Source of the DNA: Legionella sp. 515359
Lineage (GTDB): Bacteria; Pseudomonadota; Gammaproteobacteria; Legionellales; Legionellaceae
Direction of reading: 5' to 3'
NCBI GenBank assembly: GCA_025941565.1
Contig: JAPCYN010000002.1
Coordinates: 1 to 64,000, forward strand
DNA: 64,000 nucleotides
In this document: piece after piece, positions 52,921-62,584 of the stretch
Position numbering within the stretch: the stretch's first letter is position 1
Layout of the letters: each line of letters begins with the position of its first letter
Position numbers and translations under genes: made by a program
The notes under the pieces: generated by a model
The model's database searches: none
What the model was told of the DNA's origin: nothing
What the model saw: only the letters and a program-made list of their open reading frames with translations

Positions 52921-55320
52921 TTATTCATTTGCTTCCGCAATATACCCGGGCGTATGGATTGTGGGGCCCAATGTATGGGTTTCATCTGCTATTTCCACCA
53001 CTTTTCCGGCTTTAGCCAAAACCGGAGAAACGAGCGACTCAGTCGCTTCCTCAAGCGTTTTTATCAAAGTTGATCCTAGCTCGGCTACCGCTTCTGATGC
53101 CGTGGTAAATCCCTGCTTGGCTGCAACCAACGCGGCTACTGCAGCTCCCCTTGCTCCAGTCATTACCGCTTGCGCGGCGGCCAACTCGATTGCTGCCGTT
53201 AGCTCAGCCAATGCGGCAAATGGCTCTGCTGCTGCTCCTGCGCCCGCACCGAGTTCCACCATGGGACCTCCAGCGATATTGCCCCAGACATTCACATCAA
53301 CAGTTGCCAAATTGGTTGTCGCCCCAGCCAAGGTGATTGACGATTCCGATAGAAAATTAAGTTGAGGTGCCTGAATCACAATGGATTCTGGCGTAATGGT
53401 AATGGAGCTGGCTCCCACTGTGAGCGAAATGGATTCCTCAGCTTCCTGCATCACCACGGGTGCTGTTTTTAAACTGGTTGAGCTGTCTTCTTCATAGCGC
53501 CAGCCGCTGGTGAGTTTCACTTGAAATCCGGAGGTTACATCGATTGAGGCCCCTGTTCTTTCAATAAAATCAAGTCCGAGTACAGATTGGGCTCTTGCTC
53601 CATAATAAACATAATAAGCCGCCCCTTTATTCTTGTAAGAGGTTGTTCCGAAAACATCGGTCAGGTTATTACCGCCAATGCTTTGTGACTGATGCCCTGA
53701 TATTTCACTGATAGAGTTTTTTTCAATACGCTGATATGCATTGCTTTCAGTATTGAGAAAAAAACCGGCATCAAGTTTGGATTCAAATACATTATCAGTA
53801 CCTAATGTCAGCGTGGTCTCATGATGCGGTGTTGAGAGCTGAATGCCTTTTGTATCGCCATCCTGTTCGTTGATAAAGAACAGATTTTCTTCTTTGGTGT
53901 AGAGCCCCATGTAATTTTGATTTTTTGAGTTAATGACGTTTCGATGCGTGGAATTACTGACGGTACCCAATAAAACAGGCAAGTCGGGATTGCCAAATTG
54001 AAAGCCGATTAATACCTCATCTCCTTTGCGAAGTGGCAGGCTAAACGCGTATTGATCCCCAATATAGGATTCCATTTTACGCACCCATCCCGAGCCTTTT
54101 CCTGGTTTGTCATCACTAATTGCCAAACGAAATTTGTACAATCCTTTTTTATTAATTTGGACGGTATCCTCATCGCCTTCGTGATCCACAAACCCTGGTA
54201 ATGTGCCTGTAATGCGAGGAATACGATCTTGAATGGTCTGTCTGTAGGCGATTGATTTATCGATTGCTTTGTATTCGCATTTAAAATAATCCTCAGGATG
54301 GTGTTCTTCACCACTATGCAGTGAGGCAAAGGAACGTTTTTGTGAGCCTCGATAAGTACTTTCGACAATCAACATGGGAATATTGAGTGAGGCCATCTTG
54401 AAATTCTTGTGGTGGATTATCGTTCCTGGATTAATCAACGAACCAGAGGAAACTCCTGTTAAGATTTCTTTTTTCCATTTATAACTTTCACTAATAAATT
54501 TCGCGAGCTGCTGATTCTCTTGATTGCTTTTGATGTTTTCTGCCCAGTACGTTATTTCACCATGGCCTGTTGTATCAATAATTGCTTTCGACGTATAGGA
54601 TTTTGATGATTGCTCATGATTATATGATTTGACGATTACCTTTTGCGGTAGTGCTTCAGTGGTAAATTGGAAATTATAAATCAAGTTTGCAGTAGGGCTA
54701 TTTTGACTGCCCATGGTATAAGACTGATAGTATATTTCCTGGATATCCTGGTTATTTTTCAAAGTAGAATTGGTATCGGTAATAACCAGTTTTTCCTCAT
54801 TTTTATCCTGACTGAAATAATAAAACAATCCTTCAATCTCCATCCAACGGATAATAAAATTCCAGTCCACCTCATTACATTGAAAAATAAACTCTTTGGT
54901 TTTATGCTGGCTCATTAAATCAAGTTCAACTTGGGTAATTCCATTTTTATTGAGTATTTGTTTAATCACTTGAGGTATTGATTTATTAAGAAATACTTCC
55001 GTATTTCGGGTATGTTGCAGGCGATGCACTTTAGGCATTAAAAGAATTTTATATCGGTAAAAATCATCATAGCCATCAAGTTGTGACAAAGACACAACCT
55101 CGCCACTCAATGGAGTTGTCCCTCCTCCTTTTTTAGCAAAACTTAATTGTGCTTTTTGACTCATCACTTGTTGGGAACGAATGGATACTTTACTCACAAA
55201 CTCAACATGAAATTGATATAATGAAGAAATAGCCAGTGTACCTGAAAATTCGATTACCCTGATTTCTGACGGAGCAACCCCTGGAATGTGTAAGTTGGGC
55301 ATCAATACCTTGGCTTGCAT
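52921..55320 (-). CDS. vgrG: T6SS spike protein VgrG (TssI) with Ala-rich C-terminal tail
   Basis: This is a 799-residue spike protein. The N-terminal gp27-like part covers about residues 1-360 (FIFQCNEVDWNFIIRWMEIEG, ending GLFYYF, is typical). A gp5-like OB fold follows at about 375-470 (FSLPLRKGDEVLIGFQFGNP, ending DLPVLLG). A beta-helix region extends to about 690. The last ~110 residues are Ala-rich and helical (GAGAGAAAEPF and later), then return to THTLGPTIHTPGYI. This tail is unlike a plain spike and may bind or be an effector. CAGGAGTC precedes the ATG. It is divergent from the cargo module. Confidence 0.93.
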   Translation of the reverse strand: MQAKVLMPNLHIPGVAPSEIRVIEFSGTLAISSLYQFHVEFVSKVSIRSQQVMSQKAQLSFAKKGGGTTPLSGEVVSLSQLDGYDDFYRYKILLMPKVHRLQHTRNTEVFLNKSIPQVIKQILNKNGITQVELDLMSQHKTKEFIFQCNEVDWNFIIRWMEIEGLFYYFSQDKNEEKLVITDTNSTLKNNQDIQEIYYQSYTMGSQNSPTANLIYNFQFTTEALPQKVIVKSYNHEQSSKSYTSKAIIDTTGHGEITYWAENIKSNQENQQLAKFISESYKWKKEILTGVSSGSLINPGTIIHHKNFKMASLNIPMLIVESTYRGSQKRSFASLHSGEEHHPEDYFKCEYKAIDKSIAYRQTIQDRIPRITGTLPGFVDHEGDEDTVQINKKGLYKFRLAISDDKPGKGSGWVRKMESYIGDQYAFSLPLRKGDEVLIGFQFGNPDLPVLLGTVSNSTHRNVINSKNQNYMGLYTKEENLFFINEQDGDTKGIQLSTPHHETTLTLGTDNVFESKLDAGFFLNTESNAYQRIEKNSISEISGHQSQSIGGNNLTDVFGTTSYKNKGAAYYVYYGARAQSVLGLDFIERTGASIDVTSGFQVKLTSGWRYEEDSSTSLKTAPVVMQEAEESISLTVGASSITITPESIVIQAPQLNFLSESSITLAGATTNLATVDVNVWGNIAGGPMVELGAGAGAAAEPFAALAELTAAIELAAAQAVMTGARGAAVAALVAAKQGFTTASEAVAELGSTLIKTLEEATESLVSPVLAKAGKVVEIADETHTLGPTIHTPGYIAEANE

Positions 55321-55572
55321 TAAGACTCCTGTTGCCTTGATTGTTAGGGCTTACGAAAACATCCTTGCTCTAAAAACATAAGGTTTGGGTACGATCGGAA
55401 TGTTTCTTTGTATGTCCGCAGCTGTATTGACAATAGCGAAGGAATCTTATCCATGTCAAGGGCACAGACCCTTATTTCTTTTCATAGGGTCTAATTGACA
55501 ACGATTTCTACATCCCTCATATTGTGAGCAACTTTCAAAGTTGATTTGCTGCATCAGGACGACTCTTCAAAG

Positions 55573-58257
55573 ATGAAGATATTTAAAGATAAATCACACA
55601 CGGTAATCACCTTCAATTACCGACATCAAGGCAAATCAAAATCAGCCATTACGATTATGGCAATGTTTTCTTTCTCAAAAAAAAATCAATTTTTGAGTTA
55701 TGCAGACTTTTGGCGCGTCGCAAAGAAAACATTTAATGTAAATCAAGGTGAATTTATTGATTTGCATATGGCGAAACAAAAAGCGGAATTCTTTGTTAAA
55801 GGCTCATGCTACAGCTATGGTCGCGAAACACGCCAAAGTTTTGTGAAAGTCACCGTGGATAATCTGGAAAAGCAGCTCACGGTATGGGGCGACCGGCGAT
55901 GGTTAGAAGACGAATCAACTTATCATTTATCTCGGCCAAATTGCTTTGAAAGCATACCGATTACCTTAAACAATGCTTATGGGGGAATTGGTCACGAACT
56001 CAACCCTGATGGGAGAGGATTCATCGCTCCTCTGGATTCCATTACTGAAATCAACCTGCCTAATGTGGAATTGCCGGAGCACTTGATAAAGCAACCCTTT
56101 GATATTCCTGCACCTGCATTATTCTTGCCTCATTCACCAACCTGCAGGCAACAACTCAGCAAGTTTGGAACAATTGATAACGATTGGTTGCAAAATGAAA
56201 GTCCGTATTATCCTCAAGATATTGATTGGCTCTATTTTAATCTTGCCTCAGCGGATCAACAAAGAGAGCATTATTTTCAAGGTGATGAGGCGTTTTCTTG
56301 CGTTAATATGCACCCTGAAAAAAAAATCATCAATGACCAATTACCCGGATTGCGTGCACGCTGTTTTTATAAGCGAATTGATAGTGCCGAGCGTCTTAAC
56401 GAATTAAATGTAAATTTGGACACTGTCTGGTTATTGCCCGATCAAGAAAAGGGGATACTGATTTGGCATGGTATTCTCGATATCCAAGATATTGCGGCTA
56501 ACGATATTGAGTTTGTTTATAGCGTAACCGAATCCTTGGCCGAAGCCCCAAAGGATATTGACTATTATGCCAACCTCCGCAGTAAACCTAAAGATATTGT
56601 CCCTGGAAAGGCACAAAGCGAGTTCACCACAAAGCATCAATCCTCGCCGTTGAGCAGTATGGGTATTAATTTAGAGAACGAATTAGATGAAATTGCGGCG
56701 CATTTATTCCCTGAAAAGAAAAAATTCCTGGAACAGAATCAAGCACTACAGCTGTTTCAGGGGAACACCCCAGAAGAGTCTTTAATGGCAATCGAGCGCT
56801 ACTATAAAAATCGTAACCAAGCATTACCCGCATTTAGTGCGAACGCTTCATTGGCAAGCGTTCTGAGGACCGAAACGCCAGGTTCTGCAAACACTTCCTC
56901 CCGTATCGCTCCAAAAGGGAGGCAATTTCTGGACTTTCTTAAAAAACAGATCGCCAATAAACCGTCTGCAACATCGGAGCAGACTGAAGTCCTCAGCCAG
57001 TCTAAAAAACTCGAACAACAGATTGAATATCTCGATAAAATCAGTTCGATCACGCAATTTCGAACAGGAGCAGTTGGAAAGTCAACGTATTCACGTGATG
57101 ATGTCATTGCCGGCTATCATCAAGGAAAAGATTTTTCCGGAGAAAATCTCGCCGGCATTGATTTATCCGATTTGGATTTATCAGGCATTAATTTATCAGG
57201 TTGTAATTTAAGTGAGTGTAATTTGACGCGTACGCAACTCACTCAAGCCAATTTATCAACAGCTACGCTGCTGCATGCCAATTTATCTGAGGCACTATTG
57301 ACCAATGCCAATTTAACCCATGCCTTAATAAAAAATTCTTCTTTGGAGCGAACCAATTTTTCCGCCTGTTGTTTGCACAATACATTGATTGAAGACAGCT
57401 CGGGGAAGCAATGTAATTTTGCAACTTCCATTTTAAATCATACCCACATTAAGAAATGTCATTTCAGTGAGGGGCATTTTGTCGGTATCAAAGCTAATTT
57501 TCTGGATGTGGTCGACAGCACGTTTCACGACAGTGATTTTTCTGCAGCACGAATGCAATTTGCAAGCATTCATAAAGGGAGCTGGATAAAGATTAATTTT
57601 ACAAAAGCAGATCTGTCTCATGTACTTTTTGAGGGCACACAATTATCCGCCACAACAGGGAGTAATCTCATTGCACCCCATCTCTCGCTAAACAACTGTA
57701 GTCTTGAGAATCTGGTTTTAGATAACAGTCATTGTGATCGTCTTAGCTGTAAAGGAGCGACTATTTCTGAGAGTACTTTTTCTAATAGTGCTTTACCTGG
57801 ATTCAATTTGATGAATGCCAAAGTAACACAAAGCCATTTTATAAATTGTCATATGATGAATTTGCGAGGGAATGAAAATACCCGAATCTCCATGAGTCAT
57901 TTTGAATATTGCAACCTGAGCAATTCCGCATTACTTGGTGGGCATTATGAAGAAATTGCTCTAAGTGACTCCACTCTTGATGCATCTCAGTTCGTTAATA
58001 GCACCTGGAAAAAATCAAATTTTCGCAAATGCAGTGCTAAAAAATTCAGGTATGTTAATTCAAAAATCGATTCGTGCTTTTACCAAGACATCAATTTTTT
58101 TCAAGGTATCTTCCATAGTTCAATTTTTGAGAATACTGAATTTAATCATTGCAATTTATACAACATCCCATTTACGGATTGCCAACGAAAAGAAGTCACC
58201 ATCCAGGATTGTCTGGTGAGAAATATCTCGCTGAGTCAGGAGGAGCCCTCCGCATGA
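55573..58257 (+). CDS. DUF2169 adaptor fused to pentapeptide repeats
   Basis: From the ATG at 55573 the protein is about 894 residues. The N-terminal ~350 residues match DUF2169 (RPNCFESIPITLNNAYGG, LPGLRARCFY, LDTVWLLPDQEKGILIWHG), a family of T6SS adaptor/chaperones found next to vgrG and PAAR genes. From about residue 510 come some 40 pentapeptide repeats (A-D/N-L-S-G type), which fold into a right-handed beta-helix. A loader of cargo onto the VgrG spike is likely. The TTG upstream of the chosen start is possible but less likely. The next gene begins at the overlapping ATGA. Confidence 0.85.
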   Translation: MKIFKDKSHTVITFNYRHQGKSKSAITIMAMFSFSKKNQFLSYADFWRVAKKTFNVNQGEFIDLHMAKQKAEFFVKGSCYSYGRETRQSFVKVTVDNLEKQLTVWGDRRWLEDESTYHLSRPNCFESIPITLNNAYGGIGHELNPDGRGFIAPLDSITEINLPNVELPEHLIKQPFDIPAPALFLPHSPTCRQQLSKFGTIDNDWLQNESPYYPQDIDWLYFNLASADQQREHYFQGDEAFSCVNMHPEKKIINDQLPGLRARCFYKRIDSAERLNELNVNLDTVWLLPDQEKGILIWHGILDIQDIAANDIEFVYSVTESLAEAPKDIDYYANLRSKPKDIVPGKAQSEFTTKHQSSPLSSMGINLENELDEIAAHLFPEKKKFLEQNQALQLFQGNTPEESLMAIERYYKNRNQALPAFSANASLASVLRTETPGSANTSSRIAPKGRQFLDFLKKQIANKPSATSEQTEVLSQSKKLEQQIEYLDKISSITQFRTGAVGKSTYSRDDVIAGYHQGKDFSGENLAGIDLSDLDLSGINLSGCNLSECNLTRTQLTQANLSTATLLHANLSEALLTNANLTHALIKNSSLERTNFSACCLHNTLIEDSSGKQCNFATSILNHTHIKKCHFSEGHFVGIKANFLDVVDSTFHDSDFSAARMQFASIHKGSWIKINFTKADLSHVLFEGTQLSATTGSNLIAPHLSLNNCSLENLVLDNSHCDRLSCKGATISESTFSNSALPGFNLMNAKVTQSHFINCHMMNLRGNENTRISMSHFEYCNLSNSALLGGHYEEIALSDSTLDASQFVNSTWKKSNFRKCSAKKFRYVNSKIDSCFYQDINFFQGIFHSSIFENTEFNHCNLYNIPFTDCQRKEVTIQDCLVRNISLSQEEPSA

Positions 58258-59306
58258 ATGCTGAAGAATTAGCAGCAAAACTGCAGCAAAAAGAAATCAT
58301 TCAAAAAATATCATTGGACTCAATTACCCTTGAAGGTATCGAGATGCGTCGCGCCGTATTTGTGGACGTTGAATTTAAAAATGTGGTATTTAAGAACGTC
58401 AAATTAGTCGCTTCCGTTTTTGAAAAGTGCCGATTTGAACAGGTTACATTTGAAGCATGCGACATGCAGTTGTGTACCGTAATTTCCTGCAACATCAATC
58501 AATTAATCAGCGATAAAACAAATTGGATTTCTTCTGTTTTCAATTTAAACGAAGGGCCTGTTTGTTTCCGGGCAACAGAGTCTGATTTTTCTCACAGCAA
58601 ATTCCTTGGTCATAATCTGCAAAAGAGTCATTTTAAACAGTGTACACTTATTCAGACGAATCTTTCAAAATGTGATTTGTCAGAGAGCGCTTTCGTTAAC
58701 ACCAATATGGAACGAATTACGGCAAAAAATTCACATTTTTTTTCGGTGTTATTTGAAAACGTCAACTTAACCGCGGCAAATTTTGAAGCAAGCAAATTGA
58801 ATCAGATTAAGTTTAACCAGTGCAACCTCTTTAGAAGCTTATTTATTGAAGCGACAATTCAAGACTCCGATTTTTCTGTGGCATCAGAAGTCAAACAAAT
58901 TAATTTATTTAAAGCAACGATAAGTCAAACTACCTTTAAAGGCAGGGATTTGGCGCCGGCTGTTTTACAGAAGACCCAATTAGATTCCGTTGATTTTTCT
59001 GATTGTCGCATCAATCAATGCAATTTTAGTCAGTCTAAAATAACTCGTTGTCTTTTTATCGCTGCGGATTTAAACCAGTCATTGTTTGAAGAGTCAGAAA
59101 TAGATGCTACTTCATTCATTAAGGCGGAACTCAATTATGCACGCTTTAATAACAGTCATCTCATTGCCTGCGATTTTGCACAAGCAAAATTACACTTCAC
59201 TTCGTTACATCATGTTACCGAAGAGCAGGTCAATTGGGAGCACGCCGATCGTGATAATATATTGAAAACAAACCCTGAACTATTGGAAGCAGAACAGTGG
59301 TCATAA
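58254..59306 (+). CDS. Pentapeptide-repeat protein
   Basis: This 350-residue protein consists almost entirely of pentapeptide repeats (for example FKNVVFKNVKLVASVFEKC and LTAANFEASKLNQIKFNQC), giving a rod-like quadrilateral beta-helix. The ATG at 58254 overlaps the preceding stop as ATGA, and AGGAGG lies 10 bases before it. The longer open frame is an overlap artefact. It is coupled to the DUF2169 gene. Such proteins in T6SS cargo clusters may serve as adaptors. No catalytic domain is visible. Confidence 0.85.
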   Translation: MNAEELAAKLQQKEIIQKISLDSITLEGIEMRRAVFVDVEFKNVVFKNVKLVASVFEKCRFEQVTFEACDMQLCTVISCNINQLISDKTNWISSVFNLNEGPVCFRATESDFSHSKFLGHNLQKSHFKQCTLIQTNLSKCDLSESAFVNTNMERITAKNSHFFSVLFENVNLTAANFEASKLNQIKFNQCNLFRSLFIEATIQDSDFSVASEVKQINLFKATISQTTFKGRDLAPAVLQKTQLDSVDFSDCRINQCNFSQSKITRCLFIAADLNQSLFEESEIDATSFIKAELNYARFNNSHLIACDFAQAKLHFTSLHHVTEEQVNWEHADRDNILKTNPELLEAEQWS

Positions 59307-59322
59307 AATAAGGAACTTCATA

Positions 59323-59967
59323 ATGCTTGAACCGGATTTAACAAGTACCAGCACTCAAGGTGAACTACTTAAGGGTAAAATTAAATTTTTTTCGGGTGAC
59401 CGATATCATATCGTGATTCAAGGGCACTTGGTGAATGCTCAGCCTGCCTTTTCCTGTGTCATAACTCCTCTGGTTGATGATCAAGTGTTACTGTTTAAGG
59501 AAGCAAATAATTATTACATTTTATCCATTCTTCATCGTCCTAAAACGGCTCCAGTGACCCTGAGGCTGGGTGAAAATCTGAGTCTTGTTGGGGAAAATGA
59601 TGTTTTAAAACTGAGTGCTCCTAATATTAACCTGGTCGCTGAGGATGTGATTCATTTAAGTTCATCGATTCAACGTATCGACTGCAATCAGGGAACTTTT
59701 TCGATAAAAAACGCGTTATTTAGTGGTGATGCACTCCGGTTTTCTTATCAATCATTGAAGATGATCTGTAACTACATCCAAACGATTAGTGACACCATCA
59801 ATACTCAAGCCATCCGTTTTTATCAGCAAATAAATGAACTGGAACATCAATTAATCGGTCACTTGCGTAGTATTGTAAAACACACGTATCGGATCGATTG
59901 CAATGAAATGGAAATTCATGCCGAAGGCGATGCCAAAATTGCAGCAAAACAAATTCAGTTAGGGTGA
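59323..59967 (+). CDS. DUF3540-like T6SS-associated protein
   Basis: This is a 214-residue soluble protein with a beta-rich N-terminus (VLLFKEANNYYILSILHR) and a repetitive hydrophobic/polar middle (RLGENLSLVGENDVLKL, VIHLSSSIQRIDC), ending with a helical region. Size, position and pattern fit DUF3540, found with DUF2169, VgrG and DUF4150 genes in T6SS cargo loci. It lies 16 bases after the pentapeptide gene and 4 bases before the PAAR-like gene. The molecular role is unknown; spike assembly or cargo loading is inferred. Confidence 0.72.
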   Translation: MLEPDLTSTSTQGELLKGKIKFFSGDRYHIVIQGHLVNAQPAFSCVITPLVDDQVLLFKEANNYYILSILHRPKTAPVTLRLGENLSLVGENDVLKLSAPNINLVAEDVIHLSSSIQRIDCNQGTFSIKNALFSGDALRFSYQSLKMICNYIQTISDTINTQAIRFYQQINELEHQLIGHLRSIVKHTYRIDCNEMEIHAEGDAKIAAKQIQLG

Positions 59968-59971
59968 AAAA

Positions 59972-60364
59972 ATGACAATGGCATGTATGATAGGTGGAGA
60001 AGTACTGACTCCGGGGCCAATTGATATATGTAAAATGCCCCCTCGCGGTGTTCCTAACCCCTTTATGAATATTGGCACGTGGCTCATGTGTGTTGATTTT
60101 GTCCCCGCCGTATTAATCAATTCATCACCAAGCTGTAATACAGGAACCATTATTCCAGAATCAAACGGAGATCAAGCTGGGACTATGGGCGGCGTGATTT
60201 CAGGAACCTTCATGGCGTTAGTTACTCCATTAACCGGCGCTTTTAATGTGCTTATAGATGGTTTGCCTGCAAATAATCTGGGGATGACGGTCACTTTATC
60301 CAATAATACAAACACCATGGGGATCTATTCAATCCCCTCACAAACCGATGTGATTGCACTTTAA
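59972..60364 (+). CDS. PAAR-like spike tip protein (DUF4150)
   Basis: This is a 130-residue DUF4150/PAAR-like protein expected to cap the VgrG spike. PRGVPNPFMNIGTWLMCVD is at about 24-42 and TGTIIPESNGDQAGTMGGVISG at about 51-72, matching the family's PDVCKTPxP... and ...SxGDExGxxGGV patterns. No toxin domain is fused, so it would carry a separate effector or none. AGGGTGAAAAA precedes the ATG. It is the last gene of the cargo module. Confidence 0.88.
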   Translation: MTMACMIGGEVLTPGPIDICKMPPRGVPNPFMNIGTWLMCVDFVPAVLINSSPSCNTGTIIPESNGDQAGTMGGVISGTFMALVTPLTGAFNVLIDGLPANNLGMTVTLSNNTNTMGIYSIPSQTDVIAL

Positions 60365-60510
60365 TGCGGAATGACCCGGTTATTCGTAACTATTGTACTC
60401 TGCGTGAGGTCAGTGACAACCGGGAAATCCATGCCATTTTGTGCCAAAAATCCCGGATACCGCTTCGCTTTACTGCCGTTAAGTTAAGAACTCAGCGTCT
60501 TGTCTACATC

Positions 60511-60800
60511 CTGCGGCGTGTCCGCGGGATCCAGAAGATCTGTCCTAAAACACTGGACCCCGCGGACAAGCCGCGGGGCGTAGGCCTGAATCTTCTACAC
60601 ATCGCTGAAAAATCAATCCAGCTCTATTCCAACGTCCCGCGGCGTGTCCGCTGGATCCAGAAGATCTGCCCTAAAACACTGGACCCCGCGGACAAGCCGT
60701 GGGGCGTAGGCACAGATGGGATCGAGACAGGGATTGTCCGCGCGATCGAGTAATATTGTGTGATTTCTGGATGTCGCGGAACAAGCCGCAGCACGTAGCA
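60511..60800. repeat. Two 75-bp palindromic GC-rich repeats and one half copy
   Basis: Units 60511-60585 and 60637-60711 are nearly identical direct repeats. Each unit has arms (CCGCGGCGTGTCCGCGGGATC and its near-complement GGACCCCGCGGACAAGCCG) that pair over about 24 bases with two mismatches. A degraded half copy lies at about 60764-60800. The repeats explain an in-frame but unlikely 129-codon ORF. The remaining spacer up to 60888 shows no gene. They may be mobile palindromic elements. Confidence 0.8.
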
Positions 60801-60888
60801 GGATAAGATAAGAGCCATTAACTTAATGGCAGTACCACCACGTTTCACCCAGACATTATAAACAAGCCCGTTGAAACTGCTGATTCAA

Positions 60889-61536
60889 CTATTTTAGAAT
60901 GAGTTGCTCTGAAGTTGTACGTTCAGCGTTATTGTCGCTTGGTTTAAAGAACTGTTGTCCAGAAGATGCTGCTTGCTTGCTTAAATGGTCTAAAAACTCA
61001 TTCATTAGAATTAATTGATTTTTAAAATCTTCTTCCAACTGAGGATTGCCTAAACGTTTTTCTTCAAACATTTTAATTGAGAGTTTCAATGCCTCCACGG
61101 GCTCAAGGGGGGTACTGCTTTTATCTTGATAGGCACCCAACTCAGAAGATATTTCGCTTTGAATGGCAATAAACGGCAAATGATTCTCTATGGCATTATA
61201 AAAATTGAGGGTAAACAATTGTTCTAATTTATCTTTGAGTTCATGCTGATCGTTTGCAAACTGGTTAATGAATGCGTTTTTCAGGGTAATAAAGCCTGTT
61301 AATATTTGTCCCATGGAATGTTGTTTGGAAATCAATGGCCTGTGACCAAATTTTTTTAGATTTTCATTAACGTAGGGGTAATAATCCGCACTTTGCCCGC
61401 CACGAAATTGCATCACTCCATCACTATAAAGCCATGCCGTCAGTTTCTCTTGTTCCAGGGAAGTGGTGTCGGCAACTTTAGTTATGAATGCACGCATTTC
61501 TTTTTCATAAATGCTGAACGTAGAGAAAGTGGGCAT
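60889..61536 (-). CDS. Hypothetical protein next to the T6SS cargo module
   Basis: This is a 215-residue soluble protein without signal peptide. It is mainly helical, with a Tyr/Asp-rich loop (FRGGQSADYYPYVNENL) and Gln-rich surroundings near the end (KQAASSGQQFF). I do not recognise it. It converges on the PAAR-like gene. With the next gene it could encode a T6SS effector or immunity protein, but nothing in its sequence shows this. GAGCGATCC lies on the plus strand upstream of the ATG; no clear ribosome-binding site is visible. Confidence 0.6.
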   Translation of the reverse strand: MPTFSTFSIYEKEMRAFITKVADTTSLEQEKLTAWLYSDGVMQFRGGQSADYYPYVNENLKKFGHRPLISKQHSMGQILTGFITLKNAFINQFANDQHELKDKLEQLFTLNFYNAIENHLPFIAIQSEISSELGAYQDKSSTPLEPVEALKLSIKMFEEKRLGNPQLEEDFKNQLILMNEFLDHLSKQAASSGQQFFKPSDNNAERTTSEQLILK

Positions 61537-61670
61537 GAGCGATCCTTATTCATTAAATTAAAAAAATGACAGACTACATAAAATACCCTCAGTGGTAAAT
61601 GATTTTTATAAAAAACATAACGTTGCGATTTGATGGAAGGATATGCTGGCTCATGGAGTTAAACGCTTAT

Positions 61671-62342
61671 TTATAAATGATGTTTAATTTGGTCGTAAAG
61701 AGAAGCGTCTATCCCTATATGAAAAAAACCATCAAAGGTATGCAAAGGGACGTCCATTACATGAGCAAAAGTATGATAGATGGAGTTACTGTTGATGGTT
61801 GTTGATAAAGGTATTCTGAATCCGCAAGGAGGATAATTAAGATCCAAATCATTAATTGTTTTAATCGCTTTTATTCCTTGTAGCCAGTGCTGTACACAAT
61901 CTTCTTTCAGATACACCGTGCGATAGGCATGAATCGGTAATGCAAAAGTACCTTGTTGCAAACCATATTGGTTGGCAAATTGAGTATCATAGGCAATACA
62001 GTAGGCTCTTAATCCATGATCTTTATTGTATCCAATAGGGACTATATTGCCACTCTTTCTTGATGTAGCAAGACCATGTAATTGAGCGATGACCGCATTA
62101 CTTTCAATTTCTCTTAAGATCCAGAAATTATGGACAAAACGATTAAAAAAAGGGATGGGTAACTGAAACATGGCCGCTTGAATACAATATCTTCGCATAA
62201 GATCTCCCAGTAAGTCGATTCCCTGATTGAGTTTCCTGCGCCTCTCTTTTCTCGCACACCTATGCTTAGTATAGAACGCCAAGGTGTATTTTTGTATGCA
62301 CTTTTGATAACGGTAGGAAAGAACCCGGACTCCGCCACGCAT
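61671..62342 (-). CDS. Hypothetical protein, possible T6SS cargo
   Basis: This is a 223-residue protein if started at 62342. An alternative ATG at 62198, with GGGAG five bases before it, would give 175 residues and removes a Lys/Arg-rich N-terminus. The centre contains AQLHGLATSRKSGNIVPIG and the C-terminal part TTINSNSIYHTFAHVM. These loosely resemble the H-G and N-S-N-S/T motifs of permuted papain-like or amidase-type families. The resemblance is weak, and no catalytic assignment is made. The gene lies at the end of the T6SS region. Confidence 0.55.
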   Translation of the reverse strand: MRGGVRVLSYRYQKCIQKYTLAFYTKHRCARKERRRKLNQGIDLLGDLMRRYCIQAAMFQLPIPFFNRFVHNFWILREIESNAVIAQLHGLATSRKSGNIVPIGYNKDHGLRAYCIAYDTQFANQYGLQQGTFALPIHAYRTVYLKEDCVQHWLQGIKAIKTINDLDLNYPPCGFRIPLSTTINSNSIYHTFAHVMDVPLHTFDGFFHIGIDASLYDQIKHHL

Positions 62343-62584
62343 CTTCCAGGAGCTTGGTCATTTACTTGCTCCTCAGTATGTAAATTTTGATAGTAAATAG
62401 TTTAATCTTAGGTTGTGAGTAACCATGAAATCAAACACGAAGTTAAAAAGGTGTTTGCCCTATACATGGTATGTGATTATGCTTACATGTATCGAGATAG
62501 GGGCGCTTAATGAGCAACTTATATTGAACAATTTACTGCAATAATCAGAAAAATCTATTGCCGATTTATTAAAGGGAGCGCAGG

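Noticed and set aside
60364-60753. 129-codon ORF directly after the PAAR-like gene
   Set aside because: Most of it is the two palindromic repeats read in frame. The protein is Arg/Pro-rich and repeats itself, and no ribosome-binding site is present.
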